64,000 bases of DNA. It comes from Bacillota bacterium (lineage in GTDB: Bacteria; Bacillota; Clostridia; Lachnospirales; Lachnospiraceae). Each line of letters opens with the position of its first letter. The stretch's first letter is position 1. A model generated the notes under the pieces. The model saw only the letters and a list, made by a program, of their open reading frames with translations, had not been told where the DNA came from and made no database searches. The position numbers and the translations under genes were made by a program. This document shows positions 1 to 9,098 of the stretch, one piece after another. The stretch spans positions 325,569-389,568 of the forward strand of contig JAEYFP010000016.1 of NCBI GenBank assembly GCA_023402845.1, written 5' to 3'.

Positions 1-1414
1 TGAGTACCTCATAGGTACTGCTTTCATCTGCCGGACCGATCTGTTTTCCGGTAATTAAAGAACGTCCATGATTGATCGTCAGTTCCAGAATTTTCGCAAG
101 ATTCAGCCAGCTGTTTGTCGTATTGCCGTTATCCTTTCCCATAATCAGCGGCTCCTGGCAGCCCGCAATTGCATAATCCGGGATATCCTCCTGATCGATG
201 CCGCTTTTTTGAAGCACGGTAAATACCGCATCATCATTGAACAACGACGGAGTGAGGCATCCCGGTGTGAAGAAAAACCGGCCCATATACTCATAAAGTG
301 CATCCGGTGTATGTTCATGCAGCTTTACGGATAGAATCGGCTGGGGGAGATTCATCTCATAATATGCGTCCATAATTGCATATGACATGGGATTTGTCAG
401 ATCCTTTCCGTCATTGTCCCTTCCGCCGATAATGACATTCTGAGAAATTGCCCAGCTTCTGTCCCCTACGTTATAAAAGACAAGAAAATGGGTAAACAGG
501 CCGGCTGCCGTTTCCCTGTCCAGCTCCTCTTTTGCACGGTAAGGCTCAAATATCCGGTCCGCATTTCCGACGGAAAATGCATAAGGATTCGGTGCCTGCT
601 CAAGACACATGACCTGCCACAAAAGCAGATAAGCCTGCATTGCCTCATACAGAGAATCGGCGCCATATTCCGGAACCTTGAGCAGTGTATATTCCATGTA
701 TTTCAACTGCCCGAGCCGATGCTGTGCACAGTGCTCCTGCTGTTTCTTTGCAATTTCCGCATAGCGGTGCGCAAGCACAATGACAGCCTCCAGTGTCAGC
801 TTCATCGCCTGATAACTGCTCCGCTTCTTTTCATTGTTTTCCGTCCTCAGCTTTTCTTCTATTTCTTCGATCAGCGCTCTGACACCTTTTTTCAGGGCCG
901 GTCTGAAATCGGGAATTACATGACCGGTTACCTGCTCTATAAAAAATGCTATCTCCTCTGAATAAACCTGATTTTGCGTATAAGTTTCCGTCAGCTTTTT
1001 TATATAAGGTGTACTCTGCGTATACGCTTTTACGGCTGTGATTCTCTCTTCCGTAAATTCTTCGTTCGGCTCGATATCGGAAAAAACCGCCGTCGGATCA
1101 CAATAGCCGGAAAACGTTTCGACCTGAAACGCCGGGTTGATAAGTGCATAGGTTCTTGCGAACGAATCGCTCTGCGTTCCCGCAAAAACCGCATATTCAC
1201 TGATTGATAGAGGAATTGTACGAATGACCTCCGTAAGGATTCTTGCCGCCCGCAGTTCCTTTGGCTCTTCCTTTAATTCTTCCTGCATGCGGTATCCGGC
1301 TTCCTTTACTAAAAACCAGCCATCCAACCGTTTCTTGCTTCGTTCTTCCTCAAATAACCGCTTTGCCTGTTCTGTGATTTCACCGTCTTGATACAGCTGC
1401 TTAAGCTCCGTCAT
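1..1414 (-). CDS. Glycyl radical enzyme (PFL/dehydratase superfamily), 3' part missing
   Basis: The gene runs off the left edge; about 471 N-terminal residues are present. I translated it from the minus strand starting at ATG 1414, which has AAAGGA about 9 bases upstream; an in-frame ATG at 1432 is an alternative. The protein has the PFL-type barrel, with a thiyl-radical loop AGCQEP placing Cys419 and Glu421 in the GCxEP arrangement. True pyruvate formate-lyase has two adjacent cysteines. The Cys-x-Glu form is known from the eliminase branch (diol, choline and hydroxyproline enzymes), so a lyase or dehydratase is more likely than PFL. The substrate cannot be named. The C-terminal glycyl-radical loop lies outside the window. 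It sits directly downstream of its activase and is probably co-transcribed with it. Confidence 0.85.
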   Translation of the reverse strand, partial: MTELKQLYQDGEITEQAKRLFEEERSKKRLDGWFLVKEAGYRMQEELKEEPKELRAARILTEVIRTIPLSISEYAVFAGTQSDSFARTYALINPAFQVETFSGYCDPTAVFSDIEPNEEFTEERITAVKAYTQSTPYIKKLTETYTQNQVYSEEIAFFIEQVTGHVIPDFRPALKKGVRALIEEIEEKLRTENNEKKRSSYQAMKLTLEAVIVLAHRYAEIAKKQQEHCAQHRLGQLKYMEYTLLKVPEYGADSLYEAMQAYLLLWQVMCLEQAPNPYAFSVGNADRIFEPYRAKEELDRETAAGLFTHFLVFYNVGDRSWAISQNVIIGGRDNDGKDLTNPMSYAIMDAYYEMNLPQPILSVKLHEHTPDALYEYMGRFFFTPGCLTPSLFNDDAVFTVLQKSGIDQEDIPDYAIAGCQEPLIMGKDNGNTTNSWLNLAKILELTINHGRSLITGKQIGPADESSTYEVL

Positions 1415-1462
1415 TGTTATCCATCCTTTCATTGATAATCCTGCTTTTTTGCAATACAAAAA

Positions 1463-2227
1463 TTAACTATGTACAACCTGCAGCCCGGCCTTCTGAAAAG
1501 CATCTTCGAAGCTCGCTGCATCTTCATCCTTTACAAAACCATCCGAGACCGTATATTCCATACCGCATTGCTGCCACTTCTGTCTGCCGTACTCATGGTA
1601 TCTTAAAAATTCAAACGTAACCTGTTTTCCCGCATTTCCTCCGAAAAATTCGAGAAAGCCGTTCAAAGCTTCTTTCGATGTATTAAATCCGTTGACAAGA
1701 GGAATACGAATCGCGATCTGCCTGCCGTTTTTAAAAATTGCATTCAGATTGCGGCACGTGACTTCATTGGATACCCCTGTCACCCGTTTATGAATCGTTC
1801 CGTCAGGATGTTTAAAATCCATCATCAGATAATCAACCGCATTGATCAGCTTCATAAGCTGCGGATGAGAGCCATTGTTTTCAAGTGCAGTGGAAATCCC
1901 CCGCTCTTTCAGTTTTATAAGCAGCATGTTTAATGTCTCAAACTGCAGCGTCGGCTCGCCTCCTGTAAACGTCACGCCGCCGCCGTCAAAAAACAGAGGT
2001 CTGCTTTGCTCCGCCTCCTCAAGAATGTCATCCCATGCATAGGTCTTGCAGGATAATCGCTTCCCTTTATCCTTTTCCATCATGCATCCTCTTGCCGGAA
2101 TTCCTTCGGGATTTGCGCACCACGGACAGTGCATGTTGCAGCCCTGCAGATGATAGACAAGCCTGTTTCCTGGACCATCCTGTGAATAGTTAAACCCTTT
2201 TTGAAATACAAGCAGCTCCTGATTCAT
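1463..2227 (-). CDS. Glycyl radical enzyme activase (radical SAM)
   Basis: 254 residues, the size of PFL-activating enzyme. The radical-SAM cluster motif CX3CX2C is at Cys30, Cys34 and Cys37, preceded by the activase pattern DGPGNRLVYHLQGC. The SAM-binding motif TFTGGEP is near residue 90. It would abstract a hydrogen from the glycine of the downstream enzyme, using a [4Fe-4S] cluster and S-adenosylmethionine. It lacks the long cysteine-rich ferredoxin-like insert found in many dehydratase activases; only two further cysteines lie just after the cluster motif. The gene is transcribed before the enzyme with a gap of about 50 bases, so the two form one operon. Identity is secure at the family level; the specific partner reaction is unknown. 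Confidence 0.9.
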   Translation of the reverse strand: MNQELLVFQKGFNYSQDGPGNRLVYHLQGCNMHCPWCANPEGIPARGCMMEKDKGKRLSCKTYAWDDILEEAEQSRPLFFDGGGVTFTGGEPTLQFETLNMLLIKLKERGISTALENNGSHPQLMKLINAVDYLMMDFKHPDGTIHKRVTGVSNEVTCRNLNAIFKNGRQIAIRIPLVNGFNTSKEALNGFLEFFGGNAGKQVTFEFLRYHEYGRQKWQQCGMEYTVSDGFVKDEDAASFEDAFQKAGLQVVHS

Positions 2228-2273
2228 TGTTTTCCTTCCGCCATTCTTTTACTCTTTTTCTCATTATATCATT

Positions 2274-2312
2274 ATTTGTTATTTTGTCAAACCATTTAAC
2301 AAATTAGTTGTT
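2274..2312. promoter_or_regulatory. Putative ROK operator: overlapping inverted repeats
   Basis: Between the divergent activase and ROK genes, ATTTGTTA (2274-2281) is repeated inverted as TAACAAAT (2297-2304). AACAA (2298-2302) also pairs with TTGTT (2308-2312). The elements end just before the -35 of the ROK gene promoter and lie upstream of the activase start, where a repressor could control both directions. ROK/NagC regulators are known to bind AT-rich inverted repeats. Binding by this particular regulator is inference. Confidence 0.45.
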
Positions 2313-2315
2313 TAC

Positions 2316-2344
2316 TTGCACATCCCATTTCGCAATGATAAAAT
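2316..2344 (+). promoter_or_regulatory. Sigma-A-type promoter of the ROK regulator gene
   Basis: TTGCAC (2316-2321), a 17-base spacer and TAAAAT (2339-2344) lie about 45 bases before the ROK start codon and directly beside the operator-like repeats, consistent with autoregulation. Confidence 0.5.
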
Positions 2345-2390
2345 GAAAGAAAATTAATTTTTTCTACAATGAACCGAGGACATTGCCCAC

Positions 2391-3542
2391 ATGAGTAAAA
2401 AGCCGCATAATGCCGAATATGTAAAACAATATAACCGCAAAAAAATTCTAAATCTGCTCAGCAGAGAACCGCTTTCAAGAGCCGAGCTTGCCAGACGCAC
2501 CGGCTTAACCCGTTCGGCAATTTCTGTTATTGTTGACGAACTGCTAAGCAGCAGCATTTTAATCGAACACCCTACCATTTCCCAAAAGAGAGGCCGAAGT
2601 CCTTCTCCTTTGACCTTAAATACCGAATGTTTTTACGCAGCCGGCATCTATCTGAATCGTCAGAGCTGCCATATCGGGCTGCTTGACATTTCGGGCAAAT
2701 GCCATGCGCTTTCTTCTATTCCTCTTACAAAAGAAAAACAGACCAAAGAAGTAATGGATGCCATTTCTGACGCAATGAAATTAATGCTGCAAGAACATCC
2801 GAAAATCAAGGCTTCCCTGCTTGGCATCGGCATCAGTGCACCCGGTCCGCTTGATATTAGTAACGGACGTATTTTGAACCCGCCTGAATTTGACCTCTGG
2901 CATCAGATGCCAATCTGTGAGGAGTTAAAAAAGAGCCTGCATTATCCCGTCTATCTTTCGGATAATGCAGACTCCCTTGCAATTTATAATATGCGCTACA
3001 ACAGTACGATCCAAACCTCGGATTTTATGCTTCTGCTTGTTGACAGCGGCATCGGCTCAGGCATCATTTCAAACGGTATCTTACACCGGGGTGTCAACAG
3101 GATGTCCCCTGAAATCGGACATATTTCCATCAACTATAACGGAAAAAAATGCGGCTGCGGCAACCGGGGCTGTCTGGAAGCATATGCCTCCATTCCCCAT
3201 CTGTTCGCCGACACAGGCAGCACCTATCTCTCGTGGGAAGCCGTTATGCGCGATGTACAAAAGAAAGCTCCCGCTGCACTCAAGCTTCTGGAAACGGAAG
3301 CCGAATACCTCGCCTCCGGCATTATGAGTGCGATCAACCTGTTCAGTCTTGACACAATCATTCTGGCAGGCGACATTCTCTGCGGTTTTGATGACATGCA
3401 ACGGCTTCTGCTTAAAAAACTGCGCTCTCAGGCTCTGTTAAAAACAGCCTCGGATATTACGATCACAGCCTCGGATACAAGAGAGCATTATCACATCATT
3501 TCGGCAGCAAACATTGTATTTACGGCACATCTGAATGTTTAA
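2391..3542 (+). CDS. ROK family transcriptional regulator
   Basis: 383 residues, normal for the NagC/XylR type. A winged helix-turn-helix is at about residues 13-62 (KILNLLSREPLSRAELARRT). It is followed by a ROK sugar-kinase-like domain with GIGISAPGP, DNADSLA, and the ROK zinc motif KCGCGNRGCLEAY around residue 250, preceded by EIGH. The sensor domain suggests that a sugar or sugar derivative is the effector. The gene is divergent from the activase/glycyl-radical operon, with operator-like repeats between them, so control of that operon is likely but not shown. GAGGA lies upstream of the ATG. The effector cannot be predicted from sequence. Confidence 0.9.
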   Translation: MSKKPHNAEYVKQYNRKKILNLLSREPLSRAELARRTGLTRSAISVIVDELLSSSILIEHPTISQKRGRSPSPLTLNTECFYAAGIYLNRQSCHIGLLDISGKCHALSSIPLTKEKQTKEVMDAISDAMKLMLQEHPKIKASLLGIGISAPGPLDISNGRILNPPEFDLWHQMPICEELKKSLHYPVYLSDNADSLAIYNMRYNSTIQTSDFMLLLVDSGIGSGIISNGILHRGVNRMSPEIGHISINYNGKKCGCGNRGCLEAYASIPHLFADTGSTYLSWEAVMRDVQKKAPAALKLLETEAEYLASGIMSAINLFSLDTIILAGDILCGFDDMQRLLLKKLRSQALLKTASDITITASDTREHYHIISAANIVFTAHLNV

Positions 3543-3556
3543 TATCAATATTTTAA

Positions 3557-5113
3557 TTAAATTCCGGCCTTAACCTCATCAAATTCTCTCTGCATTTCCT
3601 CTGAAGGCGGAGCCGTCAGCAAAGAAACCGCAATAATGCAGAGACAGGAGAACAAAAATGCCGGCAGCAGCTCGTAAACATTGAATGCGCCGCCGAGCGG
3701 ACGGATTACGAGCTTCCAGAAAAAGACCATTGCTGCTCCGCCGAGCATACCGGCAATCGCACCGGGACGATTGATTCTCTTCCAAAATAACGAGAAGAGC
3801 ATCAAAGGGCCGAACGTTGCGCCAAAGCCCGCCCATGCAAAGGAAACAATCGTGAAGATGACGCTTTTTTCATCCAATGCAATAATAATAGAAATCAATG
3901 TAATGATAAGAAGCATCGCGCGAGAAACATTCATGACCTGCTTGTCCGTGGCATCCTTCTTTAGCAATCCCTGATAAATATTCTTTGAAAACGCCGAAGC
4001 CGCAATCAGCAGGTAAGAATCCGAAGAACTGATTGTCGCCGCAAGGATACCGGCCATGACGAAGCCGGCAAGCAAAGCCGGCAGCAAATGCGTTGACAGC
4101 AGGATAAATACATTTTCTGCCTCGGAAGCCGTACTAAGCTCCGTAGGGAATACTGCTCTGCCTACAATTCCGATAAAGATTGCCGCTGCCAGGGAAATAA
4201 TGACCCAAACCATTGCGATACGGCGTGCAAGCGGCAGCTCCTCTTCGCTGCGGATTGCCATAAAGCGAAGGAGCACCTGCGGCATTCCAAAATAACCGAG
4301 TCCCCATGCAAGCGTGGAAACGACTGAAATAAAGCCATAGCTTTTCGCCTCTCCGAATACCGGCACCCCATTCGCAACTGCTTGTACCCCGTTTTCAAGC
4401 GTAGGGGAAGCAACTCCAAAAAATTCGAAAAAGCCCGGGAAGCTCTTTGCGTTTTCATAAACAGCTCCGACACCGCCCGCACTCACCGTACCTACAATTA
4501 AAATAGTAGATAGTGCGGCGATCATCACAATAGACTGCATGAAATCAGATGCGCTCTCAGCGAGGAATCCGCCGATAATCGTATATACCAGAACAAAGAT
4601 GGCTCCGACAATCATCATAGATACATAGGATAAACCAAACAAAGTGGAAAACAGCTTACCACAGGTAACCATACAGCTTGCCGCATAAACCGTAAAGAAT
4701 ATCAAAATAAAAATAGCAGAAATCATCATAATGACTTTTTTGTCTTCCCTATACCGATTTGAGAAAAACTCCGGCAGCGTGATCGAGTTTCCCGCCTTGA
4801 TACTGTAGCGGCGCAGTCTTTTAGATACAATCAGCCAATTGATATAAGTGCCGACACCCAAACCGATTGCAGTCCATGCAGCATCGGCGAGTCCGCACCA
4901 ATAAGCGACGCCCGGAAGACCCATCAGCAACCATCCGCTCATATCGGAGGCCTCCGCGCTCATTGCGCTCACCCAAGGGCCTAAAGTCCTTCCGCCCAGG
5001 AAATAACTCTCTGTGTTTTTGTTCGCCTTTTTTGCAAAGGCAAAACCAATCATGATTACCGCTGCCATATAAATAATCATAGCAATTAAAATTTGAATTG
5101 TACTGGTATCCAT
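3557..5113 (-). CDS. putP: Sodium:solute symporter, PutP (Na+/proline) type
   Basis: 518 residues with about 13 hydrophobic helices, the expected size and architecture of the SSS family. The N-terminus carries the PutP signature: TM1, then SYFLGGRTLGPWVSAMSAEASDMSGWLLMGLPG, which forms the unwound TM1/TM2 substrate and sodium region. It probably imports proline coupled to sodium across the cytoplasmic membrane. A strong AGGAGGG lies just before the ATG. It is transcribed convergently with the ROK gene and stands alone; no strong terminator is visible in the 14 bases between them. PutP is the best match, but the precise substrate is not certain. Confidence 0.85.
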   Translation of the reverse strand: MDTSTIQILIAMIIYMAAVIMIGFAFAKKANKNTESYFLGGRTLGPWVSAMSAEASDMSGWLLMGLPGVAYWCGLADAAWTAIGLGVGTYINWLIVSKRLRRYSIKAGNSITLPEFFSNRYREDKKVIMMISAIFILIFFTVYAASCMVTCGKLFSTLFGLSYVSMMIVGAIFVLVYTIIGGFLAESASDFMQSIVMIAALSTILIVGTVSAGGVGAVYENAKSFPGFFEFFGVASPTLENGVQAVANGVPVFGEAKSYGFISVVSTLAWGLGYFGMPQVLLRFMAIRSEEELPLARRIAMVWVIISLAAAIFIGIVGRAVFPTELSTASEAENVFILLSTHLLPALLAGFVMAGILAATISSSDSYLLIAASAFSKNIYQGLLKKDATDKQVMNVSRAMLLIITLISIIIALDEKSVIFTIVSFAWAGFGATFGPLMLFSLFWKRINRPGAIAGMLGGAAMVFFWKLVIRPLGGAFNVYELLPAFLFSCLCIIAVSLLTAPPSEEMQREFDEVKAGI

Positions 5114-5227
5114 ATTCCCTCCTCTTGCCCCTCATAAAAGACAGGGACACTTCTTTAAGATACTTACTTTTAGCATTATAGGGGAAATTCCGGTAGATAG
5201 CAAGTAAATCCGCAGGAATTTCTGATT

Positions 5228-5254
5228 AAATAAAAGAGCCTGACATTGTCAGGC
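5228..5254 (-). terminator. Terminator at the end of the V-type ATPase operon
   Basis: GCCTGAC (5238-5244) and GTCAGGC (5248-5254) form a 7-bp stem with a 3-base loop. On the minus strand it is followed by TCTTTTATTT. The stop codon of subunit D (5249-5251) lies inside the stem. A T-rich stretch also follows on the plus side, so it may work in both directions. Confidence 0.75.
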
Positions 5255-5872
5255 CCGTTTTTGTTTATTTCGTTTGATTACCTTTAGTCTTGTAAATTCC
5301 TCCCGCTCCTTTTCCTCCAAAGCAGACTGAATATTTTTGCAGAGTGCTTCATAGGTCGGAATCGTGATATTATTCAATGCATTTGCCCGCTTCTGTGTCT
5401 TGCGGATATTCGCAGCAAGACGATATGCGGAATTTTCGACGGCAGAGAGTCTTGTCGTCAGCTCCTTTACCTTCTGGAACGCCTCTCTGACTTCATCAAG
5501 GGAATATCTTGTACTGTAAAAAGCAAATGTCGGCTTCATTTCCGTTTGGTCCATTTCTACACGCGGAATTTCCGTGCCCATAACACTCCGCGTTTTGATG
5601 ACAATGGAATCTTCAACCTCCATTGCTTCGGCAACTTCCTGTACGTAACTGATTCCAAGCTCGATATTTGCCTCCTGTAATGCTTTATACGCTTTCCGGA
5701 AGGTCACATCAATTTCGGACTGAATGCCCTTTGCCTCGTCAATCAGACCTGTCAGCTCTGAGATCAGAATATTTCTCTTTTTATCCATCAGCTCATAACC
5801 CTGTTTGGCAAGCTTTAATGAATTCTGCAGAGACATCAGATTTCCTTTTGTAGGCACCGTACTTACATTCAT
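5249..5872 (-). CDS. ntpD: V/A-type ATPase subunit D (central stalk)
   Basis: 207 residues, largely alpha-helical, matching the central rotor shaft that turns inside the A3B3 head. The conserved N-terminal pattern (PTKGNLMSLQNSLKLAKQGYELMDKKRN) and the long C-terminal coiled coil are both present. It is the last gene of the operon, 38 bases after subunit B, with AAGGAGGG before the ATG. Its stop codon is buried in the terminator stem. Confidence 0.93.
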   Translation of the reverse strand: MNVSTVPTKGNLMSLQNSLKLAKQGYELMDKKRNILISELTGLIDEAKGIQSEIDVTFRKAYKALQEANIELGISYVQEVAEAMEVEDSIVIKTRSVMGTEIPRVEMDQTEMKPTFAFYSTRYSLDEVREAFQKVKELTTRLSAVENSAYRLAANIRKTQKRANALNNITIPTYEALCKNIQSALEEKEREEFTRLKVIKRNKQKRA

Positions 5873-5910
5873 AAACAGCCCTCCTTCCCGATAATCTTTC
5901 TATCACCGTC

Positions 5911-7299
5911 TTATGCTTCCGGGACGGTTTCCTGATATCGTTCGTTCAAAACCTTCGTATCAATACGGTCAAGTTCCTCTTTCGGCAGCATTCCCAAAAG
6001 CTCCCATGCCAAATCGAGGGTTTCCATAATTGTTCTGTTCTGTGCCATACCCTGGCCGACAAATCGGGATTCAAAGACCTTGCCGAACATGACATACTTT
6101 TTATCAATCGGCGAAAGCTCATCCTCACCGATAACGGAAGCAAGCGCTCTGGCATCCTGCACCTTCGCATAGGAAGCATATAACTGGTTTGCGACGTCCT
6201 GATGATCTTCTCTCGTAAAGCCAGCACCGATACCGTCCTTCATTAACCGAGACAATGAAGGAAGGATGCTGATCGGCGGATAAATGCCCTGACCGTGAAG
6301 AGAACGGTCCAATACGATCTGCCCTTCCGTGATATATCCTGTCAAATCCGGAATCGGATGCGTAATATCATCATTCGGCATTGTCAGGATCGGAATCTGT
6401 GTCACGGAACCTTTGGCATTCGTGACAATTCCGGCTCGCTCATAAATCGTGGCAAGCTCACTGTACAAATAACCCGGATAACCCTTTCTGCTTGGAATTT
6501 CACCCTTGGAGGAGGATACCTCACGCATGGCCTCCGCAAAAGATGTCATATCCGTCAAAATAACAAGAATATGCATGTTATGCTCATATGCCAGATATTC
6601 CGCTGCCGTCAGAGCAATTTTCGGCGTAAGCAGACGCTCGACAACCGGGTCATTGGCAAGATTCAAAAACATACACACATGGTTGCTGACACCGCTTTCC
6701 TCAAACACCTTCTGAAAATAATCAGCAACATCATGCTTGACTCCCATTGCTGCAAATACGATTGCAAACTCTTCGTCGGAATTGTCCCCCAGCGATGCCT
6801 GCTGCACAATCTGAGCGGCAAGCTCATCATGAGGAAGTCCATTTCCGGAAAAAATAGGAAGCTTCTGCCCTCTGATCAGTGTCGTCAGACCATCGATTGC
6901 AGAAATACCGGTACGAATATAATCTCTGGGATACTCCCTGGCAACCGGATTTAACGGAAGCCCGTTGATATCTCTGCGTACTTCCTCTGTAATCTCCCCA
7001 AGTCCGTCAATCGGCTGCCCGATTCCGTTGAAAGTTCTTCCGAGAATCTCCTCTGACAGGCCGATTTCCATCGGATGTCCCGTCAGCTTTATATGTGTAT
7101 TTTTCAGGGACATGCCTTCCGTTCCTTCAAATACCTGAATGACTGCCTTATCCTCATAAATTTCAACAATGCGGCCAAGCTTTCTTTCCTTTCCGTCCAT
7201 CTGTATTTCGACGATTTCATCAAACGCCGCATTTTTTACGCCTTCGAGGACAACAAGCGGTCCGTTTATTTGATTTAATCCGATATATTGAATTGACAT
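5911..7299 (-). CDS. ntpB: V/A-type ATPase subunit B (non-catalytic)
   Basis: 462 residues, the normal length. The N-terminal beta barrel starts MSIQYIGLNQINGPLVVLEG. The nucleotide-binding domain has SGNGLPHDELAAQI in place of a canonical P-loop, as expected for the non-catalytic subunit, plus the downstream LYSELATIYERAG. Three copies alternate with subunit A in the cytoplasmic head. It lies between the genes for A (26-base gap) and D in the same operon. Confidence 0.96.
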   Translation of the reverse strand: MSIQYIGLNQINGPLVVLEGVKNAAFDEIVEIQMDGKERKLGRIVEIYEDKAVIQVFEGTEGMSLKNTHIKLTGHPMEIGLSEEILGRTFNGIGQPIDGLGEITEEVRRDINGLPLNPVAREYPRDYIRTGISAIDGLTTLIRGQKLPIFSGNGLPHDELAAQIVQQASLGDNSDEEFAIVFAAMGVKHDVADYFQKVFEESGVSNHVCMFLNLANDPVVERLLTPKIALTAAEYLAYEHNMHILVILTDMTSFAEAMREVSSSKGEIPSRKGYPGYLYSELATIYERAGIVTNAKGSVTQIPILTMPNDDITHPIPDLTGYITEGQIVLDRSLHGQGIYPPISILPSLSRLMKDGIGAGFTREDHQDVANQLYASYAKVQDARALASVIGEDELSPIDKKYVMFGKVFESRFVGQGMAQNRTIMETLDLAWELLGMLPKEELDRIDTKVLNERYQETVPEA

Positions 7300-7325
7300 A
7301 TATCACCATCCCTTTCCGAACAGCA

Positions 7326-9098
7326 CTATTTGTTCTTTCTTAATACTTCCTCGTAAAATGCGTCAATATCTGCTCTGTACTGATCAAACAACTCCAGCTT
7401 ATTATTCGGCACATCATATTTAATGGAAATGACACGTTCAAAAATATTGCTTTCCTTTAATACGGACATCGGCATTCCCATAGCGATCAACTTTCTTGAT
7501 ACATCGTTCAGATAAAGGATCGTATCCAGCATTTTATACTGCTTTGCCATCGGCACACACGTATCGTCCGAATGAAACGCATTCTGCTGCAAAAAGCCCA
7601 GCCGGATTACCTTTGCAATTTCAAGCACAAGTTTCTGATCATCGGGAAGCACATCGCTGCCAATCAGCTTCACAATTTCAAGCAAATTGCTTTCCTGATT
7701 CAAAAGCGTTACAATTCTGTTTCTGTAATTCATGAAATCAGGAGAAACCTTTTCCTGATACCATGGTGTCAGATCCGGTAAATATTCGCTGTAGCTTGTC
7801 AGCCAGTGGATCGCCGGAAAGTGTCTCGCATAGGCAAGCGATTTATCAAGTCCGAGGAAACAGCGCACAAAACGCTTTGTATTTTGTGTGACCGGCTCGG
7901 AAAAATCACCGCCCTGAGGGGAAACCGCACCGATAATCGTTACGCTGCCCTCCGAATTATTTAAATTGGAAACAAGCCCCGCCCGCTCATAAAAAGCAGA
8001 GAGCTTGGAAGCCAGATATGCCGGGAAGCCTTCCTCCGCAGGCATTTCTTCCAGACGGCCTGACAACTCTCTGAGTGCCTCCGCCCAACGGGAAGTAGAG
8101 TCTGCCATGATTGCCACGTCATAACCCATGTCGCGGTAATATTCTGCCAGCGTAACACCTGTATAAATAGATGCCTCTCTGGCAGCCACAGGCATATTGG
8201 ACGTATTGGCGATCAGCGTTGTTCTTGCCATCAATTTATTTCCCGACTTCGGGTCCTCAAGCTTTGAAAAGTCCTCGAGCACCTGTGTCATTTCATTGCC
8301 TCGCTCACCGCATCCGATATAAACAATAATGTCCGCATCCGACCATTTTGCGATCTGGTGCTGCGTCATCGTCTTCCCTGTGCCGAAGCCCCCCGGAATT
8401 GCCGCCGTACCTCCTTTTGCGATCGGAAACAGCGTATCCAGAATTCTCTGTCCTGTTATCAGCGGAATATGTGTGGAATAACGCTTACTGACAGGTCTAG
8501 GCACACGAATCGGCCATTTTTGTGCGAGTCTTAAAGGAACCTCTTCGCCCTGATCCGTCTCCACTACGGCAATCACATCTTCTACCGTATAGGCTCCATC
8601 CGCCGCAACATCTTTTATTCTGCCCTTCACAAAAGGCGGGACCATGGATTTATGGACAATGGCTGTTGTTTCCTGCATTTCGGCGATAATCGTACCGCCT
8701 TCCACATGCTGTCCGTTTCTGACCGTCATCGTAACAGGCCATTTTTTCTCCATATTAAGAGGCTCCGCACTGATTCCTCGGTTAATGTAAATGCCGGATT
8801 TTTCAGCAATCGAATTTAAAGGGCGCTCAATACCGTCAAAAATATTATTCAGGATACCCGGGCCCAATGTAACCGAAATCGCGCTGCCGGTAGCCGTCAC
8901 TTCAGCCCCCGGTTTCAGCCCGCTTGTTTCCTCATATACCTGAATTGTCGTCAAATCCGTAGAAAGACCGATGACCTCGCCGACCAGATGCTCCTCGCCG
9001 ACATAGACCATTTCGCCCATTTTAAAACCCGTATTCCCCTTCAGGTAAATGACCGGGCCGTTAATTCCATAGACAATTCCTTTTTTACTGTCACTCAT
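7326..9098 (-). CDS. ntpA: V/A-type ATPase catalytic subunit A
   Basis: 590 residues from ATG 9098, chosen because GGGAGGGA lies directly upstream and because the longer frame would run through the end of subunit E. The catalytic motifs are present: P-loop PGGFGTGKTMTQ, Walker B VAIMADSTSRWAEA, and the A-subunit-specific inserted domain after about residue 115. It hydrolyses or makes ATP in the A3B3 head. It overlaps the 3' end of the subunit E gene by 8 bases, so the two are probably translationally coupled. Confidence 0.96.
   Translation of the reverse strand: MSDSKKGIVYGINGPVIYLKGNTGFKMGEMVYVGEEHLVGEVIGLSTDLTTIQVYEETSGLKPGAEVTATGSAISVTLGPGILNNIFDGIERPLNSIAEKSGIYINRGISAEPLNMEKKWPVTMTVRNGQHVEGGTIIAEMQETTAIVHKSMVPPFVKGRIKDVAADGAYTVEDVIAVVETDQGEEVPLRLAQKWPIRVPRPVSKRYSTHIPLITGQRILDTLFPIAKGGTAAIPGGFGTGKTMTQHQIAKWSDADIIVYIGCGERGNEMTQVLEDFSKLEDPKSGNKLMARTTLIANTSNMPVAAREASIYTGVTLAEYYRDMGYDVAIMADSTSRWAEALRELSGRLEEMPAEEGFPAYLASKLSAFYERAGLVSNLNNSEGSVTIIGAVSPQGGDFSEPVTQNTKRFVRCFLGLDKSLAYARHFPAIHWLTSYSEYLPDLTPWYQEKVSPDFMNYRNRIVTLLNQESNLLEIVKLIGSDVLPDDQKLVLEIAKVIRLGFLQQNAFHSDDTCVPMAKQYKMLDTILYLNDVSRKLIAMGMPMSVLKESNIFERVISIKYDVPNNKLELFDQYRADIDAFYEEVLRKNK

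Noticed and set aside
488..961. 157-codon plus-strand frame
   Set aside because: It lies inside the glycyl radical enzyme, which reads cleanly on the minus strand.
6295..6954. 219-codon frame antisense to ATPase subunit B
   Set aside because: Subunit B is intact and conserved in the other strand; no ribosome site or recognisable domain here.
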